Part shown: one piece after another, positions 43,265 to 53,218 of the stretch
Numbering within the stretch: position 1 is the stretch's first letter
Layout of the letters: every line of letters starts with the position of its first letter
From: Aquimonas sp964586455
GTDB taxonomy: Bacteria; Pseudomonadota; Gammaproteobacteria; Xanthomonadales; Xanthomonadaceae
Length of the DNA: 64,000 nucleotides
Assembly (NCBI GenBank): GCA_964586455.1
Contig: CAZPHV010000023.1
Location: 8,392-72,391, forward strand
Reading direction: 5' to 3'
Program-made: the position numbers and the translations under genes
The notes under the pieces: model-generated
Database searches by the model: none
Seen by the model: only the letters and a program-made list of their open reading frames with translations
Told to the model about the DNA's origin: nothing

Positions 43265-45457
43265 ATGCGCGATCGGAATCGCCGTCCGGCGCGCACTTCG
43301 CGACCGCGACTGGCAGCCTCATTGCTGGTGCTGCTGTTCTCGCTGGCGCCCGCTGCGGTTCCTGGCACGGTGCCATCTCCGGCAGTGCCCGCGGCCTTGG
43401 TAGAAATCGAAGCGCTGCTGGAGTCGGACCGCGGCGCCGCGTTGGCACGTTTGGATGCGCTGAGTCTCGACGCCGAGTCGACGTTGCGTGAGCCCGCCAT
43501 CGAGTTGCTGGTCAAGGCCTTGGGCCGGGGCAGCCCGGCCGAGCGCGCGCGCGCGCTGGAGCTGGCCTCGACGGCCTTGCAAGCGCAGACCACATCGCCC
43601 GCATTGGCCGCAGCCTTGTTCGAGCAGCAGTCGACGCTTCTGTCGAGCCAGGGTGCCTGGCCTGAGGACGACAGTGCGCAGCTGGCCCAGGCAGAGGCAT
43701 TGCGCGACCGCCTTGACTCGCCGGAGGCGCGCGCCGGCGTGCTGCACAGCGTGGGCGCCGCGCGCCTGCGCGCACGGCGCTTCGCTGAAGCCGAGCCCGT
43801 GCTGCGGCAGGGCTTGAGCGAGATCGAAGATCGACCGGCATCAAGGGTTCTCGCCCTGTTGCAGGGCAATCTCGGCGTGGCGCTGGCACAGCAGGGGCGC
43901 CTGGCGGATGCGATGGCGGCCTTCGTGGCCCAGGATGAAGCGCTGCGTGCAGCGGGCGAGCCGGCGCAGCCGAATCTGCTGCGCAACATCAGCAGTCTGA
44001 ATATTCTGCTGGAGGACTGGCCGCGCGCGATCGACTACGCCGAACGGGCGATGGCGCTGCTGCAGCCCGATACCAAGGAAGCCGCGCCGCTACTGATCAA
44101 TATGGCCTCCGGCTGGATCGGGCTCGGCGAGCTGCAGAAGGCGCGTGTCGCGCTGGAACAATCGCTGGCGATTTCCGAGCGGTTTGGGCTGGATGATCTC
44201 AGTGCGCGCAACAACTATGGCTACGTGCTGCTGCAGCTCGGCGAGCTGCAGGCTGCCCGCGCGCAGTTCGAAGCGGTGCGGGACCTTGCACGTGCGGCGC
44301 AGGACATCGCGGTCGAAGCGGTGGCACTGAAGAATCTCGGCGATGTATGGATACGCCTGGGCGAGCGCAGTCGTGCGGACGACCACCTGCAGCGGGCCTT
44401 GGCCCTGCACGCTCGGCACGAGCAGCCTCACAAGCGCCTGGAGCTGCTGCAGCTGGTGGTCGACAACCTTGAAGGCATGGGCCGGCACGCCGAGGCGCTG
44501 CGGCGGATGCGCGAGCTGAAGGCGCTCGCCGATGAGCTGGTCAACGTCGAGTCCTTGAATCGCATCGCTGAGCTCGAAAACAGCCTGCAGCTCAAGGAGA
44601 GCGAGGCTGAGCTGGCCGTGCAGAAGGCCAGGCTGGCCGAACGCGAGGCCGATCTCGCCAGCCTCAAGGCGCGCGAGCGGCAGGAGCTGATCGAACGCAA
44701 TGCCCTGTTTGCGCTGGTCGTCGCCCTGGTGGTCATCGTGCTGTTGTTGGTACGTCAGGTGCGCGAACGTGCGCGCGCCAACCGCGAGCTGTCGGCGCGC
44801 AACAGCGAGATCGAGGCCCAGGGTGAACGCTTGCGTAGCCTCAACGGGCTTGTTCAGCGGCAGAGCGAAGAAGACGCGTTGACCGGGCTCAACAACCGTC
44901 GCTATCTGCAGGCCCTGCTGCCGGCGCTGGTGCCCCGACAAGGCGAGGCGGCGCGTGCGCTGGCGATCGTGGCCGATCTCGATCATTTCAAGCAGATCAA
45001 CGACCGCTGGGGCCATGAGGCCGGTGATCGCGTGCTCTGCCATGTCGCCAGCCTGCTGCGGCAGTGCGCGCGCAGCGGCGACGCGCTGGTGCGCTGGGGC
45101 GGCGAGGAGTTCGTCTGGATCTGTCAGGGTGCGGATGCGTCCGAGGGCCCCAGCCTGAGCGCGCGGTTGCGCGAGGCGCTGATGCGCAATCCGATCGAGA
45201 TCGCCGGCGAATCGGTCTGCGTAACGGCCTCGATCGGTTACGCCGCGATTCCGCTATGGCCGGATCAGCCCGGCGACCCCGCGCTGACACTCAAGCTCGC
45301 CGACCACGCGGCCTACGCAGCCAAGCGTGCAGGCCGCAACCGCTGGGCCGGCTTTGAAGGACGCGAGCCGCCACCGCTGCAGACCGACCTCAGTCGCATT
45401 GAGATCGAAGCGATGGAGGCTTCCGGCTGGGTCGCCAGCGTTCGCGGTACGGGCTGA
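43265..45457 (+). CDS. TPR-sensor diguanylate cyclase
   Basis: 730 residues from the ATG at 43265, preceded by AGGGGGGG. Signal/anchor LAASLLVLLFSLAPAAVPG, then about 450 residues of TPR-like helices (for example RNISSLNILLEDWPRAIDYAERAM), a coiled coil (LKESEAELAVQKARLAEREADL), a TM helix (NALFALVVALVVIVLLLV) and a GGDEF domain with GGEEF (VRWGGEEFVWI) and DHFKQINDRWGHEAGD. A periplasmic TPR sensor linked to c-di-GMP synthesis inside. No I-site RxxD was confirmed. Confidence 0.88.
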   Translation: MRDRNRRPARTSRPRLAASLLVLLFSLAPAAVPGTVPSPAVPAALVEIEALLESDRGAALARLDALSLDAESTLREPAIELLVKALGRGSPAERARALELASTALQAQTTSPALAAALFEQQSTLLSSQGAWPEDDSAQLAQAEALRDRLDSPEARAGVLHSVGAARLRARRFAEAEPVLRQGLSEIEDRPASRVLALLQGNLGVALAQQGRLADAMAAFVAQDEALRAAGEPAQPNLLRNISSLNILLEDWPRAIDYAERAMALLQPDTKEAAPLLINMASGWIGLGELQKARVALEQSLAISERFGLDDLSARNNYGYVLLQLGELQAARAQFEAVRDLARAAQDIAVEAVALKNLGDVWIRLGERSRADDHLQRALALHARHEQPHKRLELLQLVVDNLEGMGRHAEALRRMRELKALADELVNVESLNRIAELENSLQLKESEAELAVQKARLAEREADLASLKARERQELIERNALFALVVALVVIVLLLVRQVRERARANRELSARNSEIEAQGERLRSLNGLVQRQSEEDALTGLNNRRYLQALLPALVPRQGEAARALAIVADLDHFKQINDRWGHEAGDRVLCHVASLLRQCARSGDALVRWGGEEFVWICQGADASEGPSLSARLREALMRNPIEIAGESVCVTASIGYAAIPLWPDQPGDPALTLKLADHAAYAAKRAGRNRWAGFEGREPPPLQTDLSRIEIEAMEASGWVASVRGTG

Positions 45458-46176
45458 GCTTCGCGGGCGCCCATGGCGTGGCTCAAGCTGTGCTCGACGG
45501 GTAGTCCCGTTGCCACTGCAACGCGCTTGGGTGGTCCGCGCTGGTGCGAGCTCGACGCTCGCGACCGGTTCCGGTTCAGAGCTTCAAGGCGCCATAGCAG
45601 CGTCCATGCACGCGTGACCGAGGTGCTGTTGCAGCCGTGCTTGATGAAGTGGCGCGATGCATCAGCTGAGCGCATGCAGGCGGCAGCCGAGCCTCCTTGT
45701 TGGAATCTCACAAGGCCTGAGGCAAGCCCGATGGAACTCGACTCTACCCCTCGGCCTCCGTTGATACCCGAAGGCTGCAACCCGGCCGCGTCAGCGAAAG
45801 TCCCAGCACCGATCCAGCCTGTTGCGGATGCCGCCACCAAGCGCGAATTCAACGCGCGCTGAGCCAGCCATGGCGCGCGTGCTTCCACCCGTCCAGCAGA
45901 CGCCGCCAGCGGCGACTAAGGTCCACCCTGATCGGATCCGATTGGCTCTTCGTTCAAGTTCGCTGGACATGCTGTCAAGCCCGGCCACCGACGAGTTGAC
46001 AGCATCGACATGGCGGGAACGCAGGTGAGCGGCGACACTATCTTCATCCTGCAAGGCACGGCGACCTGCCGCGCCGGTTGAGCAGAGTTTGCGCACGACG
46101 GCTGTGAGCGACGGATCTGCGCGCGAGCGCGCGGCCGCGTTCTTTTCGGCCGAATCACACGGGGAGCAGAGGCGAA
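45458..46176. other. Long intergenic region
   Basis: About 720 bases without a convincing gene. Frames on both strands are short on hydrophobic cores and have no ribosome sites. It contains a 10-bp inverted repeat at 45969-46005 and may hold remnants of a lost gene. Confidence 0.4.
45969..46005. repeat. Inverted repeat, possible operator
   Basis: ATGCTGTCAA (45969-45978) and TTGACAGCAT (45996-46005), perfect 10-bp arms separated by 17 bases, about 170 bases upstream of the WGR/DUF4132 gene. Could be an operator for a dimeric regulator. No -10 box follows the TTGACA. Confidence 0.45.
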
Positions 46177-49161
46177 ATGCGGCGATTCGAACTCGTTGAC
46201 GGAGTGTCGAAAAAGTTCTGGGAAATCCGAACCCAGGGCGTCGAATTCACGGTCAGCTTCGGCCGTATCGGAACGCAAGGGCAAAGCAAGACCAAGTCGC
46301 TTGCGAGTGCCGCGGCGGCCGAGGCTGAAGTCGCGAAGCTGATTCGAGAGAAGACCGCCAAGGGCTATGTCGAAGTGGCGCTGGGGGCTTCGCCTTCGAG
46401 CCCTCCAGTCGAGACCTTGCAGCCGCTGCCTGAGCCCCGGCGCGCCGACGCATCTACGCGGGGTGCCGGGCTCGAAACTGCGAGCGCAGTACGCCCGGCA
46501 GCGACGCCGGCGCTCGCGGCGTCGAGCCACGGGCAGTTCGACGGCGCTGCGACGGAGCACGCGGCGCCGTCGGTTTCCGCACCCACGCGCGAGCCGCAGG
46601 GCGGGATGGAGTCCAGCGGTTCCAGAGCGGTAGACGACGGATTGGTCTGGCCCAGCGCGGGCTTTCTCTGGACCGAGGAACGGCTCGCTGAGCTCCCGCC
46701 CATGCGGGGACTGCAGCCCCTGTCCGTTGGCGACACGGACTCCGCCCAGAAGGATCTCGACCCTGCTGCGCTGAAGGCATGGCCCTTCGACGTTGACCCG
46801 CGCCAGTGCACCGACCTCACGCTCTGGTCGCAGGCCTGCTCGCAGACCGACCTGCTGGGTCGCGCTCATCGGACGCTGGTGCAGGCGGCCACGGCCCTGC
46901 ATGGCCTGCCGTTTGCCGTGGAACTTGCCCTCGGTTGTGCTGCGCAGTGGCTGGCTTCCAATCCGAGCCTGTACACCTACGCAGGCGATCGGCCCGCGCG
47001 CCGCCTGCGCAAACAACTGGTCGTCTGCAGTGAGCCCGTGCACGCCGCCTGCGTTGAGATCGCTGCGCGCTTTCGTGGCGTGGCCCTGGAAACCGATGCA
47101 TTGATCAGCTTCATGCTGCCGGAGCAGGCCGCCTGGGCCAACGAATGCGCGCAGCATCCCGGCCTCGACGAGGAGGTGGAGGCCTCCTGGCTCGACGACA
47201 CCGCACTGTCGCCTGCCAACGCCTTGCGCGTGCTGCGCGGCCGCTACGGCAGTGCCTTTGGCTGGCAGCTCTACTTCGATACCCCCAGGCCTGCCCAAAC
47301 CGCACTCTTGCAGCTGCGCCTGCATGGCGTGGGCGCCTTGTCGCTGTTCGACGTTGCCATCAAGGAGTACGCGCGCTGGCCGCGCCTGCGGCCAGCGCTG
47401 GAGCGCCTGCTCGGCATGCTCGAGTGCGTGGAGGCCCCCGAGACCTTCGCCGTGCTGTTTCGTCACGTCGAGCACGAAGCGGTGCGCGACAGCCTGCAGC
47501 GTCTGGCGACACGTTGGCCGGTGGCTCTGTTCAAGAGCGCGCTGCTGACGCCCCGGCGCAGTGAGGCGCTGGAGGACTGGGCGGTAAGCCTGGCGGCGAG
47601 CGCGCCGGAAATCGTGGATGTGGCGCTTGAGGCCAGTACGCCGGCCGAGCGCACTCGCATGGACAGCGTGGTCCGTGCCCGGCTGCGGCCGATCGAGGCG
47701 CCGTTGGACGCGCTGCCCGGTGCGCTGCGCGAGGCCGCGGCCGACCTGCCCGCGGCCAAGGGCAAGAAGATGCCCTTGCCGGAGTTCTTCGACCCGCGAA
47801 CATTGCACCGCCCCCTCCTGCGCTGTGGCGGCGCGCTGCCGAGGGTGGCGATGATCCAGCTCGGGCGCTTGCTCGCCGCCAGCACGCTGCAGGCGCCACG
47901 CCCCGAGCTGGACGCCGTGCGCGCGGCCTGCACGCCGGAATCCCTGAGCGAGTGCGCGTGGAACCTGTTCCGCGCCTGGCAATTGGCCGGCTCGCCGAGC
48001 AAGCAGGGGTGGGCGTTCGCCGCACTCGGCCTGCTCGGCAACGATGCCGTCGCACATCGACTGGCCCCGCTGATTCGCGAATGGCCGGGCCAGTCTGCAC
48101 ATGCGCGCGCCACCCTCGGCCTGGACATCCTGGCCGCGCTTGGCAGCGATGCGGCGTTGATGCAGCTGAATGGCATCGCCGAGAAGGTCAAGCATGCGGG
48201 TCTGCAGGCCCGCGCTCGCGAGCGGATCGAGCACATCGCCGCAGCGCGCGGCCTGACTCCGATCGAGCTGGCTGATCGCCTGGTACCGGATCTTGGTCTG
48301 GACACACGGGGCTGCGTGAGCTTGAACTTCGGCTCGCGTCAGTTCCAGGTGACCCTGGACGATGCCTTGAAGCCGCGCCTGCGCGATGCGACGGGTCGCT
48401 TGCTGAAGGATCTGCCCAAGCCTGGACGTGGCGACGACGCCGAGCTTGCCGAAGCGGCTGTCATGCAGTTCAAGGCGCTGAAGAAGGACGCCAAGGCGGT
48501 GGCCGCGCTGCACGTTCCGCGTCTGGAGCGCGCGATGTGCGAGCGGCGACGGTGGCGCCCAGCGGTGTTCGAGAGCGTTTTCGTGGCGCATCCCTTGATG
48601 GGCCTGTTGGCGCGCAGGCTGCTGTGGGGCGTGTACCGGGCGGGTAGGCTGGTGGGCGCATTGCGCATCGCCGAAGACCACAGCCTGGCCGACAGCGAGG
48701 ACTGCGTGTATCGGCTTGCCGAGGGCGTCGAGGTCGGCATCGTGCACCCGCTGGAGCTGCCGTCCGAGCTTGCTGCCGCCTTCGGAGGCCGCTTCTCCGA
48801 CTACGAGATCGTGCAACCCTTCCGCCAACTGGGGCGGGAAACCTACTCGGTTGACCCTGCTGAGCGGCAAGCCGGTGAACTGCTGCGATTCAAGGACCGC
48901 AAGACGAGCGCCGGTGCGCTGATGAGTCTGGCAGCGCGCGGCTGGGAGTCCGAAACCTCAAGCTACGCGATTCGGCACTTCAGCCGCCCGCTGCCGGGTG
49001 GGCAGCAGGTGAGCGTCGAGCTGGAACCGGGCATCCAGCTCGGCGACATTCAGTCCGAGCCAGAACAATGGCTGCTCAAGGTCGACCTGCCCGCCGTTGA
49101 TGCCGATCCGGTTCAGGTCAGCGAACTGATCCGCGATCTGGAACTGGCGGCGCCGATCTGA
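46177..49161 (+). CDS. WGR-domain / DUF4132 protein
   Basis: 994 residues. An N-terminal WGR domain (about 1-70: MRRFELVDGVSKKFWEIRTQ, FTVSFGRIGTQGQSKTKS), the small nucleic-acid-linked module of PARPs, then an Ala/Pro-rich linker (70-170), a long HEAT-like helical middle, and a C-terminal DUF4132-like part (MCERRRWRPAVFESVFVAHP to FRQLGRETYSVDP). The same combination is found in E. coli MolR/YehI-type proteins, whose function is poorly known. GGGGAGCAGAGG lies upstream. Stands alone between unrelated genes. Confidence 0.8.
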   Translation: MRRFELVDGVSKKFWEIRTQGVEFTVSFGRIGTQGQSKTKSLASAAAAEAEVAKLIREKTAKGYVEVALGASPSSPPVETLQPLPEPRRADASTRGAGLETASAVRPAATPALAASSHGQFDGAATEHAAPSVSAPTREPQGGMESSGSRAVDDGLVWPSAGFLWTEERLAELPPMRGLQPLSVGDTDSAQKDLDPAALKAWPFDVDPRQCTDLTLWSQACSQTDLLGRAHRTLVQAATALHGLPFAVELALGCAAQWLASNPSLYTYAGDRPARRLRKQLVVCSEPVHAACVEIAARFRGVALETDALISFMLPEQAAWANECAQHPGLDEEVEASWLDDTALSPANALRVLRGRYGSAFGWQLYFDTPRPAQTALLQLRLHGVGALSLFDVAIKEYARWPRLRPALERLLGMLECVEAPETFAVLFRHVEHEAVRDSLQRLATRWPVALFKSALLTPRRSEALEDWAVSLAASAPEIVDVALEASTPAERTRMDSVVRARLRPIEAPLDALPGALREAAADLPAAKGKKMPLPEFFDPRTLHRPLLRCGGALPRVAMIQLGRLLAASTLQAPRPELDAVRAACTPESLSECAWNLFRAWQLAGSPSKQGWAFAALGLLGNDAVAHRLAPLIREWPGQSAHARATLGLDILAALGSDAALMQLNGIAEKVKHAGLQARARERIEHIAAARGLTPIELADRLVPDLGLDTRGCVSLNFGSRQFQVTLDDALKPRLRDATGRLLKDLPKPGRGDDAELAEAAVMQFKALKKDAKAVAALHVPRLERAMCERRRWRPAVFESVFVAHPLMGLLARRLLWGVYRAGRLVGALRIAEDHSLADSEDCVYRLAEGVEVGIVHPLELPSELAAAFGGRFSDYEIVQPFRQLGRETYSVDPAERQAGELLRFKDRKTSAGALMSLAARGWESETSSYAIRHFSRPLPGGQQVSVELEPGIQLGDIQSEPEQWLLKVDLPAVDADPVQVSELIRDLELAAPI

Positions 49162-49270
49162 GACCGTGATGAGCGCTGCGCGCTCGGCGTGCACCGATAG
49201 GGGCTTGGGCGCTCCGGAGCACAGCTGCACAGGCTCGCCGACTGCGGCAGGCCTGTGCCGGATGCCGGAA

Positions 49271-50131
49271 TCAGTAGGCTGTCAGCCAACCGCTGCGCGC
49301 GCTCTCCTGCCCGGTGACCACGCGTTGGTAGAGGCGGCGCAGCTCCAGGGTGATGGGGTTTGCGCCGAACTCACGCTGATCGAGCCAACCGACCTGGGCG
49401 ATCTCGGCCGAGGTGCCGGTGAGGAAGATCTCGTCGGCGTCCTGCAGCTCCTGCAGCGACACCGGTCGCGAATCCGCCCCCGCGAGCTCGATCACGGTGG
49501 CGCGGGTGATGCCGGGCAGGGCATCCGGGTGTTCGACCGCGGTGACCGATCCGTTCTTCACCATAAACACATTCTCGCCGGTGCACTCGACCACCTGGCC
49601 TTGCGTATCGGTGAACAGGGCTTCGCCAAATCCGCGCGAAGTGGCCTCGCGCTTGGCCAGAATCGAATTCACATAGGCCCCGCACAATTTCAGGGGGGGA
49701 ATCGCCGAGGCGGTGTTGCGCCGGTACGGGCTGTGGGTCAGCTTGACCCGATCGCTGCCCAGGTGCGGCTTCCAGGGCATTGAAGCGACCAGGGCGTCTT
49801 CGCCCAGCACTTCGACATCCAGCCCGAGCCCGCCGCGCGCATAGGTCGCCAAGGGGCGGATGTAGGCGTCGCGGTGTCTGTTCGCACGCAGAACAGCCAA
49901 GGTGGCCGCTTCGAACTCGCTGATCGAGAAGCGGATGCCCAGCGCCTCGCAGCCGCGCGCCATGCGATCGAGATGGTCGCGCAGCCGGAATACGGCTGCG
50001 CCATCGGGGTTCGCATACGCACGGATACCTTCGAACACGCCGGTGCCATAGTGCAGACCGTGCGCCAGCGGGTGGATGCCGACCTCGTCGACGCAGACGA
50101 TCTCGCCGTTGTACCAGAGGTTCAGGGACAT
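49271..50131 (-). CDS. ilvE: Branched-chain amino acid aminotransferase
   Basis: 286 residues, last gene of the ilv operon. Pyridoxal-phosphate fold-type IV enzyme making Leu, Ile and Val from the 2-oxo acids with glutamate. Catalytic K148 in PLKLCGAYVNS, phosphate-binding region ECTGENVF and LPGITRATVIELA, FEGIRAY near 33-39, and FLTGTSAEI near the end. The start overlaps the end of ilvM by 10 bases, so the two are translationally coupled. Length is near the usual 300. Confidence 0.92.
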   Translation of the reverse strand: MSLNLWYNGEIVCVDEVGIHPLAHGLHYGTGVFEGIRAYANPDGAAVFRLRDHLDRMARGCEALGIRFSISEFEAATLAVLRANRHRDAYIRPLATYARGGLGLDVEVLGEDALVASMPWKPHLGSDRVKLTHSPYRRNTASAIPPLKLCGAYVNSILAKREATSRGFGEALFTDTQGQVVECTGENVFMVKNGSVTAVEHPDALPGITRATVIELAGADSRPVSLQELQDADEIFLTGTSAEIAQVGWLDQREFGANPITLELRRLYQRVVTGQESARSGWLTAY

Positions 50132-50358
50132 TCGGCTACCTCCACTTTCAGACAGTCATAGAGCTTTTCCATCTGCCGGCACAGACTCTCCGGCGGGCGG
50201 TCACCCGACAGGGTCAGCTGCAGGCGCCAGGATTCGTCTTCGGCACTGCGCTGGCCTTCGATGGCCAGCGGCGTGTAGCCGCGGCGCTCGGCCGTGCCCA
50301 GCACGCGCAGCAGCGCGCCTTCGGCCGGGCGCAGGGTCAGGTCAAGCCGGAATCGCAT
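50122..50358 (-). CDS. ilvM: Acetolactate synthase small (ACT) subunit, IlvM type
   Basis: 78 residues from the ATG at 50358 (MRFRLDLTLRPAEGALLRVLG), a single ACT domain with RVLGTAERRGYTPLAIEG and a C-terminal helix LCRQMEKLYDCLKVEV. It is the short regulatory subunit type that pairs with IlvG, as in E. coli AHAS II. Overlaps ilvG by 17 bases upstream and ilvE by 10 bases downstream. Confidence 0.88.
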   Translation of the reverse strand: MRFRLDLTLRPAEGALLRVLGTAERRGYTPLAIEGQRSAEDESWRLQLTLSGDRPPESLCRQMEKLYDCLKVEVAECP

Positions 50359-52108
50359 GGGCTTCGGTCTCGTCCAGCATGGTCGCGTTGCTGTGGTTGG
50401 GCGGCACCAGCGGCCAGACATTGGCGCGGGCGTCGATGATCACGTGCAGTAGGGCCGGCCCCGGTGTGGCCATCAGTTCACGCAGCGCGGTCTCGGTGTC
50501 CTCGCGGCGCTCCAGCCGCACGGCCGGGATGCCGAACACGCGGGTGAGTGCTGCGAAGTCGGGATTGTCCGAGAGGTCAATCTCGCTGAAGTTTTTCGCG
50601 AAGAACAGCTCCTGCCACTGCCGGACCATGCCCAGTGAACTGTTGTCCAGCAGCACCATCTTGATCGGCAGCTTGCAGCGTGCGACGGTGGCCAGCTCCT
50701 GGATGTTCATCATGATGCTGCCGTCGCCTGAGACCAGCACCACCGGCCGATCCGGGCAGCCGAACTGCGCGCCCATTGCCGCCGGCAGGCCGAAGCCCAT
50801 GGTGCCCAACGCGCCGGAGGTCAGATGATTGCGCGGGTGATGGAAGCGCCAGTGCTGGGCGACCCACATCTGGTGCTGGCCGACGTCGCAGGCGACCACG
50901 GTGTCGGGCGGCATCAGCTCGGACAGGCGTTTCAGCAGGGCTGGCGCATACACGCCCTTGCCGGGCGCGTCGTAGCGCGGCGCGCAGGTGACGCGCATGC
51001 GCTGGCAGCGCTGATGCCACTCCTCGCAGTTGCTGCGCGCGGCGGCCAGGCCGCGCAGCGAGTCACGCAGATCGCCGTACAGCGGCACATCGGCATGCCG
51101 CAGCTTGCTGATCTCGGCGGGGTCGGCATCCAGGTGGATGACCCGCGCGTTGGGCGCGAATTCGCTCAGCTTGCCGGTGGCACGGTCGTCGAAGCGGGCG
51201 CCGACGCAGATCAGCAGATCGCATTCCTGCACGGCCGTGTTCGCCGCGCGGGTGCCGTGCATGCCCAGCATGCCGATCAGGTAGGGATGATCGGGTGGCA
51301 GATTGCCCTGACCGCGCAGGGTCTGCACCGTCGGCAGCCGAGAGGCTTCGACAAAGGCGCGGAACTCGGCGACGGCGTCGGCCAGCACCACGCCTTGGCC
51401 TGCATAGACGACCGGTCGCTCCGCCGATGCAATCGTTGCGATCGCCTCGATCAGGCGCGCGGCCGAGGGCTGCGGCAGGGTGTCGTGGGTTGAAGCAGGC
51501 AGCGGACGCAGGTGCTGCGCCGGCGCGTTCTGCACGTCTTTCGGAAAGTCGATCAGCACCGGGCCCGGGCGTCCGCTCTTGGCGATGCGGAAGGCCTCGT
51601 GCACGACCTTCGGCATGTCTTCGATTGAGCGCAGCAGAAAACTGTGCTTCACGATCGGCAGGGTCATGCCGTAGACGTCCAGTTCCTGGAAGGCGTCGGT
51701 GCCCATCAGGGTGGTCGGCACCTGGCCGGTCAGCACCACCATCGGCACCGAGTCGAGGAAGGCATCGGCGATTCCGGTGACCAGGTTGGACGCGCCGGGC
51801 CCCGAAGTGGCCACGCACACGCCGACCTTGCCCGACGCGCGCGCGAAGCCGTTCGCGGCAAGCGCGGCACCCTGCTCGTGGCGCACCAGGATGTGGCGCA
51901 TCGGCGAGCCGGTGAGCGCGTCGTAGAAGGGCATGATCGCGCCGCCCGGGTAACCGAACAGCACCTCGGTGCCTTCGGCTTCAAGGCAGCGGGCCATCAG
52001 TTCGGCGCCGTTCTTGGCGGGCTTGAAGGCTGCCGCCGCGATCGGCGAGGCGGTGGGTTCGGCCGACGCGTCAGACGCGTCCAGGCTGTGGGCGGCGCGG
52101 GCGTTCAT
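50342..52108 (-). CDS. ilvG: Acetolactate synthase large subunit
   Basis: 588 residues from the ATG at 52108, which overlaps the ilvC stop (ATGA). Condenses two pyruvates, or pyruvate and 2-oxobutyrate, to acetolactate/acetohydroxybutyrate. ThDP/FAD enzyme: GYPGGAIMPFYDAL, the activating Glu in VRHEQGAALAANG, the central FAD/TPP-fold domain, and the ThDP motif GDGSIMMNIQELATVAR with N-SSLGMVRQWQ. An Ala/Ser-rich ~30-residue N-terminal extension precedes the first domain. Named ilvG because the IlvM-type subunit follows. Confidence 0.9.
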   Translation of the reverse strand: MNARAAHSLDASDASAEPTASPIAAAAFKPAKNGAELMARCLEAEGTEVLFGYPGGAIMPFYDALTGSPMRHILVRHEQGAALAANGFARASGKVGVCVATSGPGASNLVTGIADAFLDSVPMVVLTGQVPTTLMGTDAFQELDVYGMTLPIVKHSFLLRSIEDMPKVVHEAFRIAKSGRPGPVLIDFPKDVQNAPAQHLRPLPASTHDTLPQPSAARLIEAIATIASAERPVVYAGQGVVLADAVAEFRAFVEASRLPTVQTLRGQGNLPPDHPYLIGMLGMHGTRAANTAVQECDLLICVGARFDDRATGKLSEFAPNARVIHLDADPAEISKLRHADVPLYGDLRDSLRGLAAARSNCEEWHQRCQRMRVTCAPRYDAPGKGVYAPALLKRLSELMPPDTVVACDVGQHQMWVAQHWRFHHPRNHLTSGALGTMGFGLPAAMGAQFGCPDRPVVLVSGDGSIMMNIQELATVARCKLPIKMVLLDNSSLGMVRQWQELFFAKNFSEIDLSDNPDFAALTRVFGIPAVRLERREDTETALRELMATPGPALLHVIIDARANVWPLVPPNHSNATMLDETEAHAIPA

Positions 52109-53145
52109 GCGGCGGCGTCCTGCGGTTTGGCGGCGGGGGCGTCGGCGGCGGGGCTTTCGGCGGCCTTGGGCGCGGCATTCAGCCAGGCCATCTCGGCGCG
52201 CAGGGTCTTGCCGATCTTCTCGATCGGGTGATCCAGATCGGCTTGCTTCAGGCGCTGGTATTCGGGGTTGCCGGCCTTGTACTCGGCGATCCACTGACGC
52301 GCGAAGGTGCCGTCCTGGATCTCGGTCAGGATGTCCTTCATGCGCGCCTTGGTGTCGGCGTCGATCACCCGCGGGCCGCGGGTCAGGTCGCCGTACTGCG
52401 CGGTCTCGCTGATGAACTCGTGCATGCGGGTCAGGCCGCCGTCGTACAGCAGATCAACGATCAGCTTCAGCTCGTGCAGGCACTCGTAGTAGGCGATCTC
52501 GGGCTGATAGCCCGCCTCGACCAGGGTTTCCCAGCCGGCCAGCACCAGCTTCGTCGCGCCGCCGCACAGCACCGCCTGCTCGCCGAACAGATCGGTCTCG
52601 GTCTCTTCCTTGAACGTGGTCTTGATCGCCTTGGCGCGCGCGCCGCCGACGCCGGCGCAGTAGGCCAGGGCCAGCTGCTCGGCCTTGCCGGAGCGGTCGG
52701 CGTTGACCGCATAGACGCAGGGCACGCCGCGGCCGATCTCGAACTCACGGCGAACCAGTGCACCCGGGCCCTTGGGCGCGACCAGGATCACGTCGAGGTC
52801 ATCGCGCGGGGTGATCTCGCCGTAGTGCACGTTCAGGCCGTGGGCGAACAGCAGGCAGGCGCCTTGTCGGATGTTCGGCTCGATGTGCTCGCGATACAGC
52901 TGCGGCTGCACCATGTCCGGGGTCAGCACGGCGATCAGGCCGGCTTCGCGGATGGCCTCGGCCGGCGACTTGACGGTGAAGCCATCCGCTTTCGCCTTGG
53001 CCTCGGTCGGGCCGCCCGGGCGCAGGCCGATGATCACGTCGGCGCCGGAGTCGCGCAGGTTGAGGGCGTGGGCGCGGCCCTGGCTGCCGTAGCCGATGAT
53101 GGCGACGCGGGGCAGGGTGGCGGCGGGATTGTTCGGCTGGCTCAT
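52105..53145 (-). CDS. ilvC: Ketol-acid reductoisomerase (class I)
   Basis: 346 residues. NADPH-binding GYGSQGRAHALNLRDSG near the N-terminus, then the KARI catalytic domain with APKGPGALVRREFEIGRG, KTTFKEETETDLFGEQAVLCGG (the acidic Mg ligands D and E), and YECLHELKLIVDLLYDGG. Catalyses alkyl migration and reduction of acetolactate to dihydroxy-isovalerate. The length is class I, with an Ala/Pro-rich end replacing the longest C-terminus. Second gene of the operon, 73 bases after ilvD. Confidence 0.93.
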   Translation of the reverse strand: MSQPNNPAATLPRVAIIGYGSQGRAHALNLRDSGADVIIGLRPGGPTEAKAKADGFTVKSPAEAIREAGLIAVLTPDMVQPQLYREHIEPNIRQGACLLFAHGLNVHYGEITPRDDLDVILVAPKGPGALVRREFEIGRGVPCVYAVNADRSGKAEQLALAYCAGVGGARAKAIKTTFKEETETDLFGEQAVLCGGATKLVLAGWETLVEAGYQPEIAYYECLHELKLIVDLLYDGGLTRMHEFISETAQYGDLTRGPRVIDADTKARMKDILTEIQDGTFARQWIAEYKAGNPEYQRLKQADLDHPIEKIGKTLRAEMAWLNAAPKAAESPAADAPAAKPQDAAA

Positions 53146-53218
53146 CGTCGGTTCCTTGGAAACTGCGCTGGGTGGTTGGGTGGGGTCGTTCGCGGGGGCG
53201 AGGTTCGGGGCGTCGGCT

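Noticed and set aside
45916..48870. 984-codon minus-strand ORF opposite the WGR/DUF4132 gene
   Set aside because: Shadow of a high-GC gene; low-complexity His/Gln/Arg/Ala composition, while the plus strand has the recognisable domains.
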